NCBI GenBank assembly: GCA_005765155.1
Contig: VCCP01000006.1
Span: 3,422,501-3,486,500, forward strand
DNA: 64,000 bases
Reading direction: 5' to 3'
DNA from: Zelopaecilomyces penicillatus
Lineage: Eukaryota > Ascomycota > Sordariomycetes > Hypocreales > Pseudodiploosporaceae
The translations under genes and the position numbers were made by a program. The notes under the pieces are model-generated. The model saw only the letters and a program-made list of their open reading frames with translations. It was not told where the DNA came from and searched no databases. Every line of letters starts with the position of its first letter. Position 1 is the first letter of the stretch. Of the stretch, positions 21,821-32,176 are shown in pieces.

Positions 21821-22928
21821 ATGGACTCTTTAGAGCATTTGTTTCCTAGTGATGAAGCACAGTATTGGACAGAGGGCTCATCCATGCCTATTTTCCCGCA
21901 GTTTGCGCCGGTCGATGATGGCAGTGTAACGGGTATCGGGCAGCAACAGGTAAAGCCTTTACATCCCCTCTTTCTACGTCGGTGACAAAATGCATAGGTC
22001 TAACACATTACTATACAGGCAAACCTTACAGATTGGTACAACCATCACTCTTCTCGGCATCCAAGGCCACATTCATATGTGGAAGGCACACAGAGTCGTG
22101 ATCAGGCATCCTGCGACTTTCAGCTTTCTGTGTCATTACCCGTCTCTCCACTAGGCCATGCTCATGGAGCTCTGCAAAACGAAGCCGACAGTTTGGCGTT
22201 CTTTGGACAGATTCAAGCGACTACTCCGTCAAGTGAATCGATGGTAGAGTCGGAGGGAAGCTTACAGGCCAACTGGAGAAGTACGCTGCTGTCTGAAGGG
22301 ACAATAGCAAAATCAAAGAGACGAGTGCAAAACCGAGCTGCGTGAGTTTACATTTACAAGTTCGATTTAATGGTCAATGATTGTTAATAAGTTATCGGTT
22401 CACAGTCAAAAGGCATTTAGAGAACGACAACATAAAAGACTTCAAGAACTTGAAGTAAAAGTCAACGAGCTAGAGAGGACAAACGCAAAGATATTCGCAG
22501 AAAACACCAGCCTCAGCAGCCTCCTGCAAAAGATGAGAACAGAGAATGACCTTCTGAAAGCATACTATCGTTCCCAAGGCACTCCAGAACCACAGGAAGA
22601 TTCTAGCGGACAAGAAGGAGACAAGCGATCCCCAAGCCCAAGCCTAACTTCAAGCACTCCTCCACCTAACTCCAAAGGAGATCAGGGGAAGAAGAAGCTC
22701 CTGAATGTAGAGGCGGTGTGGAATACCATCACGAATCACGATTTATACTCGAAAGAACTGTTGAATCTAGAGGCGGTGATAGAAGTTTTGAGTAAGAGGA
22801 TGAAGCTGGGTGATCGGGGTGCGGTGTTGACGGAGGACGATGTGTTGTCGGCGATGGCGCATGGAGCGGGTTTGAAGGCGCTTGGGTTGACGAGGAGGAG
22901 AGATGGGAGTTCTGTCAAGGAAGACTAG
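21821..22928 (+). CDS. AP-1-like bZIP transcription factor
   Basis: Three exons (21821-21949, 22019-22341, 22406-22928) with introns of 69 and 64 bp give 324 residues. The second intron splits the basic region; joined, it carries the NxxAAQxxFR core of Pap1/Yap-type factors (QNRAAQKAFRER, about residues 146-157). A leucine zipper follows with heptad Leu/Asn (LQELEVKVNELERTNAKI, SLSSLLQKM). The N-terminal ~140 residues are acidic and Q/S-rich, the C-terminal half starts with a P/S-rich linker and ends in a predicted helical region. It is a nuclear DNA-binding regulator, possibly of stress or metabolite genes. I see no Cys-rich redox domain like that of Yap1, so it is more likely a Fcr3/MeaB-like lineage-specific member. 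The start was chosen at 21821 because it follows a clean leader; in-frame upstream ATGs lack coding character. Confidence 0.85.
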
Positions 22929-23569
22929 AACAGCATTTCAATGGAGATATATATATATATTCGTGTTCTTATTTGAATCGGCCGTAAATGGTTCGGGTTT
23001 AGGTTGTCGGAACTTCATGGAGCCAAAGGCTGCTGTATTTGACTGCGGGAATGCCCTTGCCGCTGGGCCGCTATTCGGATATAGGCACATTATCTGATAT
23101 TTGAGTAATCATCTAGCTTAAAGTTAGTCATGATAAAAATGCTATAATTCTTATAATTCATATACCCATTTTCAGTACTTTGTGAGGTCGATCAAGGCTA
23201 GGTTACAAGTACCATGTCACAAGAAGAAAAACCACAGAAAACAAGGCGCTACCTACAGAAGTCAGTGGTGAGATACTGTAAACCTAATCAATTAAATTCA
23301 AGCTCAGTTTTATTTGAAGCTGCGAGGGATGTTAGCGAGCAACTCGGTGTCTGAGTGATGCGGGGTTCGGGATTCCATATCTGGGTTTGTTGTTGTTGTT
23401 TTGTTGTTGGTCCAACCATCCAAGCTGCCTGATTGCGCCACTGAGGATTTCCCCCCAATCCGAGACAAATACAGTCCATGTGATCCCAACCTCCAGTTTC
23501 ATCCTAGATTCAGAGATTCCGCTGCAGATATTGAGAACTCGCAACTGGTCATCAGAAATCGCTCCAACG
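22929..23569. other. Gene-free stretch
   Basis: Bears a short TA run near 22948-22960 (3' UTR of the bZIP gene) and GTTGTTGTT repeats at 23388-23410 in the presumed leader of the J-protein gene. Nothing else seen. Confidence 0.5.
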
Positions 23570-24814
23570 ATGGCTGCTTCAGCCTTTGTCGATTATTATG
23601 CCGTGCTTCAGGTAGATCAGTCAGTAGACCAAAAGGGTATCAAGTCGAGTTATTATAAGCTTGCGAAACAGCACCATCCTGACAGAAATATCAACGACCC
23701 GAAAGCAACGGCCAAATTCCAATCAGTATGTTATTCAATAGGGTACAAAGCTGTGCTAATAATATTTCCCGTTTTGCGACAGATCGAGGCCGCCTACTCT
23801 ACCCTAGCTGATGCGGTGAAACGGAGAGACTATGACTGTAGCTATGCCCGTTTACGTACGAAACAAGCGACAGCGGCTGGCCAGCCTCCAGAGACAAACA
23901 AGAGCAATTCTAATAATGACAAGGCCGGGCAGGATAACTTGAACGAACTTGCAACCATATTGCGGCGGCTGAAAGAAGCAGAGCTGATATTGCAAAAAGC
24001 GATAGTTGACGCCAAACATCAGCTATGTCAAGTTGAGGGCGCCTATAAAAGGTTACAACAGGAAGATTACAAAGACAAGCAGGAAGATGCTAGCCGAAAG
24101 GGTTGGTTTGGCTTGTTCGCAACACAGTTATCAGCTGAAGAGAAGGAATCAAGAGAACGACGCGCGATCGAACGTCGGGTGGCTGAGGGGGTGCGGATGG
24201 TAGAAATGGAACGGATTCGCTCTTCTATCAATACGATGCAGGCTAGGATTGATGACATTAAGAAGCGTTGGAACAATGTAAACGAAGAAAAACAACAGAG
24301 ACAGAGGGATGAAGAGGAGCGCAAGATGGCAGAGAAGGCTCGGCGAGAAGCAGAAGAATTTAATAAAAGAGCGGAAGAAGCGCGCCAGCGGTTTTTTCGT
24401 CAGCAAGCAGCTCAACGGGCAGAAGAAGAACGAGAAAGAAAGGAAGAGATGCGCAAAGCGGCAGAAGAACAGCGCCGAAGAGAGAATATTGAAGAAGAGA
24501 GAAAGCAAAGAGTGGAGGAGGAAAGAAGGCAAAGAATGGAGAAGCAAAGAAATGAATCCGTCAAGGAGACTGCGAAACGGAACGCACAACCTCAGACAGC
24601 AAAGGCAAGAGCCGGAAGGAATCGAGGCAATTCCAAACAAGGCCAACCAAACCCCAACTCTTCTTGCCTACACAGAGGTTGGTGGACTCAAGAGCAGGGC
24701 CGAGCCCGCTGTCAACAATGCCAGACCATGACATATCGGTTTGCGTTTCGATGTCCCGGATGCCAGGTGCTTGCCTGTGCTGACTGTCGCAACATTCTCA
24801 AGAGAGGAGGATGA
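23570..24814 (+). CDS. J-domain (DnaJ-like) protein with coiled coil and C-terminal Cys cluster
   Basis: Exons 23570-23725 and 23783-24814 give 395 residues. The 57 bp GTATGT...CAG intron is a multiple of three without a stop, so the frame is open through it; it interrupts the J domain between KFQS and IEAAYSTL. The J domain (about residues 7-75) has DYYAVLQVD, the HPD loop (KQHHPDRN) needed to stimulate Hsp70, and RRDYD. A long Glu/Arg/Lys/Gln-rich coiled coil follows (about 115-335). The C-terminus carries CLHRGWW, CQQCQ, CPGCQ and CADCR, a probable zinc-binding cluster. The start MAASAFVDYY was preferred to an upstream in-frame ATG at 23387 because it directly precedes the J domain. A co-chaperone, client unknown. 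Confidence 0.85.
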   Translation: MAASAFVDYYAVLQVDQSVDQKGIKSSYYKLAKQHHPDRNINDPKATAKFQSVCYSIGYKAVLIIFPVLRQIEAAYSTLADAVKRRDYDCSYARLRTKQATAAGQPPETNKSNSNNDKAGQDNLNELATILRRLKEAELILQKAIVDAKHQLCQVEGAYKRLQQEDYKDKQEDASRKGWFGLFATQLSAEEKESRERRAIERRVAEGVRMVEMERIRSSINTMQARIDDIKKRWNNVNEEKQQRQRDEEERKMAEKARREAEEFNKRAEEARQRFFRQQAAQRAEEERERKEEMRKAAEEQRRRENIEEERKQRVEEERRQRMEKQRNESVKETAKRNAQPQTAKARAGRNRGNSKQGQPNPNSSCLHRGWWTQEQGRARCQQCQTMTYRFAFRCPGCQVLACADCRNILKRGG

Positions 24815-25193
24815 TGGCGAAAACTACGTTGAAACATATCACCTACACTACCAAGTTTGGTAATGCATGCAACTTGAGCTTGCAAAGCCGACTTGCATAA
24901 CGAAGTCATGACTTTTTTCCCCGAATTTAGCACGTCTTTTTATTATTAATTTTTTATATCACGGCAAAGGGTGTTTGGGGTCATGTTATATGATGACAAA
25001 TATTATTCTCTCATTTATTTATTTGGGCTACATGATGTCATGCATTGTGAACTCATAGCGGGACAAGAGGGCATGTCTACCAACATGGAGCCGTCATCAC
25101 CTTTCACAAAAAGGATCTTTGTGAAAACTAAGAAATCTGTCTTTGTGCGACCAGTTTTTACGGTTTCAATATCAGTTCTTATTCCGCACAGCC
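24815..25193. other. Short gene-free stretch
   Basis: AT-rich 3' region of the J-protein gene running into the leader of the SnoaL-like gene. Nothing else seen. Confidence 0.5.
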
Positions 25194-25589
25194 ATGTCCA
25201 TCACACTGACACGTTCACCCTCGGAAGACCCCGAAACCATCCGGCGCCTCCTCCACGCCAATCTCTTCCTTGTCTTTGCCGAGCGCAGCGTCGCCGCCCG
25301 CACCGCGGTTATAGCGGACATCTACCACGATGAGATACTCTGGCACGAGCCTGACCGGCTAGTTCACGGGAAAGAAGACTTGAACACACGGGCGGGTGAT
25401 ATTTTGGCGGATGCGCCGGGGTTTGAGTTTACAGTGGATGGGGATTACGTGGTGAGCCAGAATATGGGGATTTTGAGGTGGAATTTTGGGCCGGATACGC
25501 AGAGGGATCTAGTAAAAGGGACGGATGTGATTTTGGTGGAGGGAGGGAAGGTGAAGGTGCTTTGGACGGCGGTTACAAAGGCGCCGTGA
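25194..25589 (+). CDS. SnoaL-like / NTF2-fold small protein
   Basis: A single-exon ORF of 131 residues starting MSITLTRSPSEDPET. Its pattern fits the NTF2-like SnoaL family: an N-terminal helix (LHANLFLVFAER), then IADIYHDEILWHEPDRLVHGKEDLN, in which the D-E-x-x-W-H stretch is typical, followed by beta strands with GDYVVSQNMGILRWNFG and KVKVLWTAV. Length matches the family (120-140). Members range from polyketide cyclases to isomerases and non-catalytic binding proteins, so no reaction can be assigned. It sits 380 bp after the J-protein gene with no other metabolite gene adjacent. Confidence 0.75.
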   Translation: MSITLTRSPSEDPETIRRLLHANLFLVFAERSVAARTAVIADIYHDEILWHEPDRLVHGKEDLNTRAGDILADAPGFEFTVDGDYVVSQNMGILRWNFGPDTQRDLVKGTDVILVEGGKVKVLWTAVTKAP

Positions 25590-27291
25590 ACCGTTAACGT
25601 TTACGTGATGTGAGATTCGATTCAGGTGTATGTTCTGTTTGGTGTACTTATCTCTCATGTCTTTGCCTAATTCAGTAATTTGATTCGAGCAGTGATCCAC
25701 ATTGATAAGTCCCCAGCATACAGACAAATCTACCGGTACAAGGATTCAATGAAAATACTCCACAACAGAAACCAAACAATCGAATATGCCGTTGAATTTC
25801 CCCACTCACCTCCTCCTTGTCATGACAGGCGCATCACATCGCCCCCGCTCATCAGGCCACCACCCACTTTTTTTCTTTAATATAGTTCCACGTTATAAAA
25901 GCTAAAGTCAACCTGCTTTGAAAGCCAGCACAGACACTTAGCTGAGACGGGATAAGCCCCCCCTCCCCAGCTCGGCCCGGTTCCGTAGGCGGGCTGGGTT
26001 CGCTGCCAAGTTGCTTACACTAGGATCATTACGCCCCCCCTCCCTTCCCCTTATCGCCTTACAAGGCGGGTGGATGTGATATTCTTGTTTCTACATATTA
26101 AGGAAGGGTGTTCGGAGAAATTTCGCCTGTCAATTGGGTATTTTTTGTTTTTAGTCGTCAGGATCTACACAGGCTTTGTGTTTGGTGGATCTCAGTTTTT
26201 GCTGTTTGGTATGGATGGGTATGGTAAGCAGCCCTGCGTGGCCAGGGATCGTGTTAGTCACCAAACATCCAGCTTCGATGTGACACACTTTATACAACTT
26301 AAACGCGTATAGGTTCGTTGGGAACGGAACTCAGCTGCTCCTAGCCGTAAAGAGTTTAGAGCCCTACTTCAGCTCTCTAAAGAACTAAAGAAACTTCTAG
26401 TTTTGAATGTAGCGATTTCACTAAGGAGGGCCGCTAGTTGTGGAAGTAACGATAATTGCTTATTTTTTGTTAGTTGTCTTACTCAATCATTGACAACATT
26501 TAGAGAGGTTATTTTGCGAATTTGGAATTGCCTTGTCCAGTAGCATAACGACAAACGTGGTGTGGCGGGATCTTGAGAGTGCAGACCAGCGACACCTTCC
26601 AGGCTCGAGATCTCATCTATCCCAAACGCCTTTACTAGCCAGTCTTTATCATAAAGGTGTGGTTATCTAACAATCAGCGGTTTTATTTCATTTTTTACCG
26701 ACAAATGCCGGACGACCTTGATGCATTTCGGCGTGGCTTTTTGTGTTTGTGTCGTCACCTCTTCTCAACTATCGCGTCAACCTGCGCAATTCATTGTTCA
26801 AGATGATGAGAATCATTAGGCACAAAGCTATTATCAGCGTTCTGCAGACTCAAAAACAGAATAACCATTGAATTGCCAGATTGTAACACAAGCGCGTCTA
26901 CTCAACTGGATTGTCTTTGAAGAGATGCCATTCCTCATTTCCTGCCAATAGAGGTGCGAGGTAGGGGGCATGTGAGAGACTGAAATCCGGTTCTGTGGGG
27001 GCAAATTCCTCCAAAGAATCTTGGAGTGGCTCATTAGCCTGGCAAATGGCAGTCATAAGTCCGCGATGCTAATTTTGTTGGCGTTCGTGTCAACCTTTGG
27101 TACTAACTCCCGGATCAGCAGCTTCCCCGCATGTTCGCGCAGCTCCCAATACGGCACATGGCCAAAACACAGCTTCGGACATGTCTAGATTCGGATAGCT
27201 ATAATCAGCCGCCAATGGCCGCGTTTGCTGATCCAATTCTCCAAATCCGACCTCATCGCACACAACATTAATAACACCAAAAACACCAAAA
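25590..27291. other. 1.7 kb gene-free stretch
   Basis: Polypyrimidine tracts (for example near 25960 and 26030-26050) and no ORF with a domain. The right part should be the promoter of the Ayr1-like gene. Confidence 0.5.
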
Positions 27292-28284
27292 ATGAAGACA
27301 ATCCTCATCACCGGCTGCTCCGCCGGCGGCATCGGCGCATCTCTCGCCCTCGCCCTCGCCAACCACGGCCACCATGTCTTTGCAACCGCCCGCAACCCAT
27401 CCAAGATCCCCGCCTCACTCACAGCGCTCTCCAACGTTACGACGCTCTCTCTCGACGTCACGTCTGCTGCGTCTGTCGCTGCCGCTGCCAAGACCGTCAG
27501 CGAAGTCACTGAGCGTTTGTCATCAAGTAGCGATGTTGTTCGAGGGCTGGATGCGCTGGTGAATAACGCGGGGTTGGGGTACACGATGCCCGTGCTGGAT
27601 GTTGATGTGGAGGAGGCGCAGAGAGTGTATGATGCGAATGTTTGGGGCACGGTGCGTATGATTCAGGCGTTTTCGGGCATGTTGATTGCGCGAAAGGGGC
27701 GGATTGTGAATGTGAGCAGTGTGGGTGCGGCGCTGAACAAGCCTTGGATTGGTGAGTGATATTCGTGTTCATCGCGTGTTGGGGGGTTGAACTTATTACC
27801 CATGAGAACTCATCTGCTAACCTCTCCAGGTACATACGCATCCTCCAAAGCCGCATTGATCAAACTCTCCGAAACACTGCGCCTCGAACTCGCGCCATTC
27901 AATGTCACCGTCACCACCATCATGCTCGGCGCCGTCGACACCCCCTTCCACGCAAACGAGCCATCGCCTCAACTTCCACCTACAACCCTCTACGCGTCCG
28001 TGCTAGCCAACATCGCCGGGTGGGCAAATGGCGACTTGGGCCCCAAGGGCAGTCCTGTTGATGAGGTTGCACAGTCGCTGGTTGAAGATGTGATTGGGAA
28101 TGGCGCGGGTGGATTGGTCTGGAAGGGGGAGAAGAGTGGGATAGTGAGGTTTGTGTCTGGATGGCTGCCGACGTTTGTTGTGGTAAGTTATAAGTGGTGA
28201 TTATGGCTTTGATGTTGAACGTGCTGACGTATTGATTTTCAGGATCATTTGATTCGAAATAACCATGAGCTGGATAAGTTGTAG
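27292..28284 (+). CDS. Ayr1-like SDR (1-acyldihydroxyacetone-phosphate reductase type)
   Basis: Three exons (27292-27751, 27830-28182, 28243-28284) with introns of 78 and 60 bp give 284 residues. The classical SDR set is complete: the cofactor loop TGCSAGGIG, ATARNPSKI, the D in LSLDVTS, NNAGLGY, the Ser in VNVSSVGA, and Tyr/Lys in TYASSKAAL, read across the first splice. ATARNPSKI and NNAGLGYTMPVLDVD are typical of the NADPH-dependent 1-acyl-DHAP reductase group (yeast Ayr1), which works in ether-lipid/phosphatidic acid synthesis at lipid droplets and ER. Relatives of this group also occur in metabolite clusters, so the substrate is uncertain. The final 14-codon exon is short but keeps the frame and ends NNHELDKL. 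Confidence 0.85.
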
Positions 28285-29320
28285 ATGATTATAATGCAGG
28301 GCGCGAGGAACTTGGCCGTTCATTTACATGATGGACTTTGGCTCCTATTGCATCCGTGCACATGATGTATTGGGGTTGCAGTGCCTGAACTTCATCGACT
28401 ACAGCACAACACACAGACCTTCACATTATATGGCCTCATTATTTTTTAAAACAGTGGACATCGATGTCTTATCGTGGCCTCTGAATTCACGTTGAACCTC
28501 ATGTCTCCCCGCACCTCGGCACTGCCCCCGAACCTCCCGCTCTGAGTGGGGCATAGAACCTTTGTCCAAACCAAACATCTCCAGCAGCCAAAATACAACC
28601 AACAGTCAAAAGACATCCCAATTGCACATTATTATCTAGCCAATGGCTACATGAACAGTATATACTCAGCCTCCATTTACCATTGACACCACAAAACGTT
28701 CCTAGCTTCCCTCCAAGACGTATCCTCCAACACCACCGTAGCATTCAGACTCCGTGGCCGCCCGGGGCTTGGCTCGTGCTCAACTTACACCGTGCAAACT
28801 TTGTGGCTCAGCCCTGCAAATCGTCTGTTCTTTTTACCCCTTCTGCTCTACCGAACTCCACTTTCCGATCTTGGGAGGAGCCCCAGCCAGGCCGCCTTTT
28901 CCCGAGGGGGGATCTTTTCATCGTCATCCGCTAGAATGTTTCCTAAAGCGGCTAATGCGTTTTACGCCACGTCGGCCCTCGCTTCCGCGGGAAGTGATGC
29001 GATGGTGTGACTGTGAATAAAGACTTTGGCCGAGTTAAACTTGGGTCTGAAAATGCTGGTTTTCGGAAATTAGACAATGGCGCAGCGAGGTTAACCTTGA
29101 TTAGGAAAATTGATTGACATGTAGTTGAGGCAGCTCCCGGAAATGCACAGAGATTGGAGAGCAGCTAGTGGGGGTGTAAGTCACTATGAAGTTTCATGTG
29201 TATACCATTTTAACTCTCCAACGTACATATATAAGCTCACCAAGACACCTCCACGGAAGAGACAGACAGGAACCATAGCTCATCAAGACAACTAAGATCA
29301 CCCTAAGAATATCTACAACA
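28285..29320. other. Gene-free stretch
   Basis: Contains the 3' region of the Ayr1-like gene and the promoter of the lipase gene (TATA candidate listed). Overlapping ORFs at 28683-29020 show no domain. Confidence 0.5.
29228..29235 (+). promoter_or_regulatory. Candidate TATA box of the lipase gene
   Basis: TATATAAG about 86 bp before the ATG at 29321, in a good position for a fungal core promoter. Confidence 0.45.
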
Positions 29321-30742
29321 ATGCGCTGCTCCCTCCCCTTGAAGCTCTTACCCTTCGCCGCCTTGGCCTTGACACAGGTGGCCCCTTCCGCTGGGTTAGA
29401 GCAGGTCGCCAACCTAAACGTCTCATCCGAATTTGCAGAAGCCAATGGCTGCGGCGAAGTGTGCCAACGAAACCTCAGAAACAACAGCCTTTACGACCTC
29501 CACGTGGTAGGCACCCAATTCGACACAAAATTCTACCAAACAGCCTCCAACTTCACTGGCTCCCGGCCTGGCGACTTGTTAAAGCTGCAGCCTGTCGACC
29601 CAGCAACACTCAATGTCAAGTCTGGCACTACCGTCTATCGACTACAATACACATCTCTAGACCTCGATGGAAAGACTCCCGTCCCTGTAACAGGGTTCAT
29701 TGCTTTTCCGTACGCGCCGCTTGCGGGGGGCCGAGGCAGCGGTGACAAGAACAAATACCGCTCTGTGGCGTTTGCCCACGGTACTGTGGGCATATATCGC
29801 GGCTGTGCGCCGTCAGCCGGTCCAGCGCTTTTCGACTATGATAGCTGGAAGATGCTGGTAGACAGTGGCTATGCAGTCATCGCGACGGACTACGCTGGTC
29901 TTGGCAACAATCATACACAACACAAGTACTGCAGCTTCCCTGCGCATGTTAATGATGTGTATTTCTCCATGGTGGCCGCGAGAAAGGCGTTTGGACATGT
30001 CTTGACGCGTGAGTGGATGAGCATTGGCCACTCGCAGGGTGGTGGTGCTGTTTGGAAGCTATCCGAGAGCCAGTATGTCAAGAAGGACACCAAGTATCCG
30101 TATATCGGTACCGTTGCCCTTGCTCCGGCCACCCATATCATCGACATGTTCTCTAGCATCGTCGGTACATCGCCTGATACATCAAACAACCGTTCGCTAT
30201 CCATATTTGGGTACACGCCATTCCTAGCTTTAGCTTACCAGCGATTCCGACCCTCGTACAGCCTGACCATCCTGGGACCCCAACTACGCCAAAGAATGGC
30301 CATTGCGGAAAGGGCACAGACATGCGCAGCTGCATTTATGGGCCTTACCCAAGACCTCGCCCCCAGAGACCTCATCTCCATGGAAGCTCTCCGAAGGGAA
30401 ACACCTCAATTCTTGGAATGGCAGCGCCAGGTTTCCCCTGCATCTGGAGACCGTTCCCTTGCGCCGGTGTTAGTTGTGCAGGGCCTCAATGATACCTCTG
30501 TTCTGACAGCGGCGACGAGGAACGCATGCGAGCAGGCGTGTAAATCTCGGAGCGAGGTCCATCTAAGTGTGTATCCTGGCCTTGAGCATTCACCGCTATT
30601 GCCAGGATCGGCGCCAGAGTGGTTGGGGTGGATGGACGCACGGTTTGCGGGGAAGAAGACTACGGGGCGTTGCTCGTCGGTGATGCGGGAGCCTTTTGGT
30701 CAGGGTGCTTTTATGAAGTTGCCTGCGGAAAGCGACATTTGA
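29321..30742 (+). CDS. Secretory lipase (LIP family)
   Basis: A single-exon ORF of 473 residues. A signal peptide (MRCSLPLKLLPFAALALTQVAPSAG) is followed by LIP-family features (Candida secretory lipase type): LQYTSLDLDGKTPVPVTGFIAFP, the oxyanion region VAFAHGTVGIYRGCAPS, VIATDYAGLGNN, the nucleophile elbow GHSQGGGAVW with Ser at about residue 237, the acid in VVQGLNDTSV, and the His in YPGLEHSPLLPG. Length matches the family. Several N-x-S/T sites suggest glycosylation. It would act outside the cell on acylglycerols or other esters. Candida LIP enzymes serve nutrient uptake and virulence; the role here is open. Confidence 0.88.
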   Translation: MRCSLPLKLLPFAALALTQVAPSAGLEQVANLNVSSEFAEANGCGEVCQRNLRNNSLYDLHVVGTQFDTKFYQTASNFTGSRPGDLLKLQPVDPATLNVKSGTTVYRLQYTSLDLDGKTPVPVTGFIAFPYAPLAGGRGSGDKNKYRSVAFAHGTVGIYRGCAPSAGPALFDYDSWKMLVDSGYAVIATDYAGLGNNHTQHKYCSFPAHVNDVYFSMVAARKAFGHVLTREWMSIGHSQGGGAVWKLSESQYVKKDTKYPYIGTVALAPATHIIDMFSSIVGTSPDTSNNRSLSIFGYTPFLALAYQRFRPSYSLTILGPQLRQRMAIAERAQTCAAAFMGLTQDLAPRDLISMEALRRETPQFLEWQRQVSPASGDRSLAPVLVVQGLNDTSVLTAATRNACEQACKSRSEVHLSVYPGLEHSPLLPGSAPEWLGWMDARFAGKKTTGRCSSVMREPFGQGAFMKLPAESDI

Positions 30743-30878
30743 GAGTTTTGAAACGCGATGTGTAATAATGAGAGTGTTGGATGCAGGATATTAGTGTAAA
30801 GTAGATGGATGTACAACAGACTTGATGCACAGGGTTTACCAAGAATTCGCCAAACCAGTAATTACATACTGTAGCCAT

Positions 30879-32176
30879 CTATTGCACTTCTATCTTGTCT
30901 AGCATCTTGCCCAGCATAACGCCCCTAGTCCCAGTCTTCTTCTCGATAATCTTGAGCTTTTCTTGAATCGTACAAAAGAGCGCTTTCAAAACGGCGAGAG
31001 AGTACTCCAAACTCCCAGTATTCTTCAATTTCTCCAGCATCAGACACTTCATTTCATAGCTTAAACTTCCTGCAAGCTTTCCCTGCTGCAACATGCTTTT
31101 GATAACTGAGTCTGGGGATTGTAGCGCATGTATGAGAGCTAGGGAGTACTTTCCTTCATCGAAGTCTGAGCAGAAGCCTTTGGTGTTTGCGTACTGTAGC
31201 GGCAGGTTAGCTTCGGAGGTGGTAGAGGTGACGGAAGAAGTAGAGTACATCGGTAGATACGAGGTTCATATAATCATCGCGGATCTGGTAGAATCTGCCG
31301 ATTAGAGTTGTGAAATCTTCCATCTCAAGATCCCTGGTTTCATTTAGTCATCATGAGTTTCAAGACAATTCTCACAATGTACGGCTCACATATTAGTGGT
31401 CGCTTCGCTGCGTAGAAGACGGCTGCACAAGCGAAAGAATCCTGCAGTTTCTGGTAGAATGAGTTAGTTATCCATAGCCATAGAGTGCCAAATATCGTTC
31501 ATTTTTCGGGCTTCACAACATACTTCCATCAACCATTGCGATGTAGTCTTTCTCAGATGGAACTGCAGAATGATACGTCCAATAGAGCTCGTGGCCCTGG
31601 CCAATATGCAAACCACGAAGCTCATCTATCCCATAGTCAGAGTCTCGCTAAACAGTCCCAACTTTGGTAAAAGTACCTAGCAAGGTTTGTGTCGCATGTG
31701 GCCCCAACGCATTCATCCTCTGAAGAACCGTCAAAACCTTGAAAGATGCCGAATTCACAACTTGGCCAACGCCAAAAATGGTATGGGCGGCAGGATGACC
31801 CCGCCGTAGTGTAGAACCGTCTTGGATATCGTCAAACCTCGGTAAGATTAGCTTGGCCCGATGCAACAGAGTTTGCGGCGCATTTCACGTACATGAGTGA
31901 TGTGTACTGGAGCTCGAAAACCGACGTCATGATTATTTCCAGGCAGTCTTAGGGTACTTAGTACCATGTATTGAGAGCAGCGATGAGGAGCTTGACCATA
32001 TTCTTGGAGGGGAGGGAAGCGACATAGTCACATGGCTCGTTGATTAACTAAGGAATATGTCGTTAGTTGAGGGTGAGGTGATGAAGGTGGCGGGGTGTCC
32101 GGACATTCTCTGAGAGGGAGGAGGTGCTTGCTGTTGTAAAGAGTTGGTGTGCGTCAGGGTCTGACAGGTTTTCCAT
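30879..32176 (-). pseudogene. GGPP-synthase-like prenyltransferase gene with two in-frame TAA codons
   Basis: Seven exons can be read: 32176-32105, 32047-31893, 31837-31677, 31625-31524, 31450-31390, 31333-31261, 31193-30879; introns are 51-73 bp. The trans-prenyltransferase pattern is complete: CDYVASLPSK, EIIMTSVFELQYTSLM, the first Asp-rich motif [36 protein letters not shown], the second Asp motif QIRDDYMN, and NTKGFCSDFDEGKYS. Exon 2, however, carries TAA at 31960-31958 and again at 31951-31949, inside a segment whose flanks stay conserved, so neither stop can be spliced out without losing a core helix. Intron 1 also needs a weak GTCCGG donor. The active enzyme would make C20 diphosphate for diterpenes or indole diterpenes. 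No terpene cyclase is adjacent. Probably a recent pseudogene, or a sequence error. Confidence 0.8.

Noticed and set aside
24149..24646. 165-residue minus-strand ORF rich in F, L and S
   Set aside because: It is antisense to the charged coiled coil of the J-domain protein; the hydrophobic look is a complement artefact.
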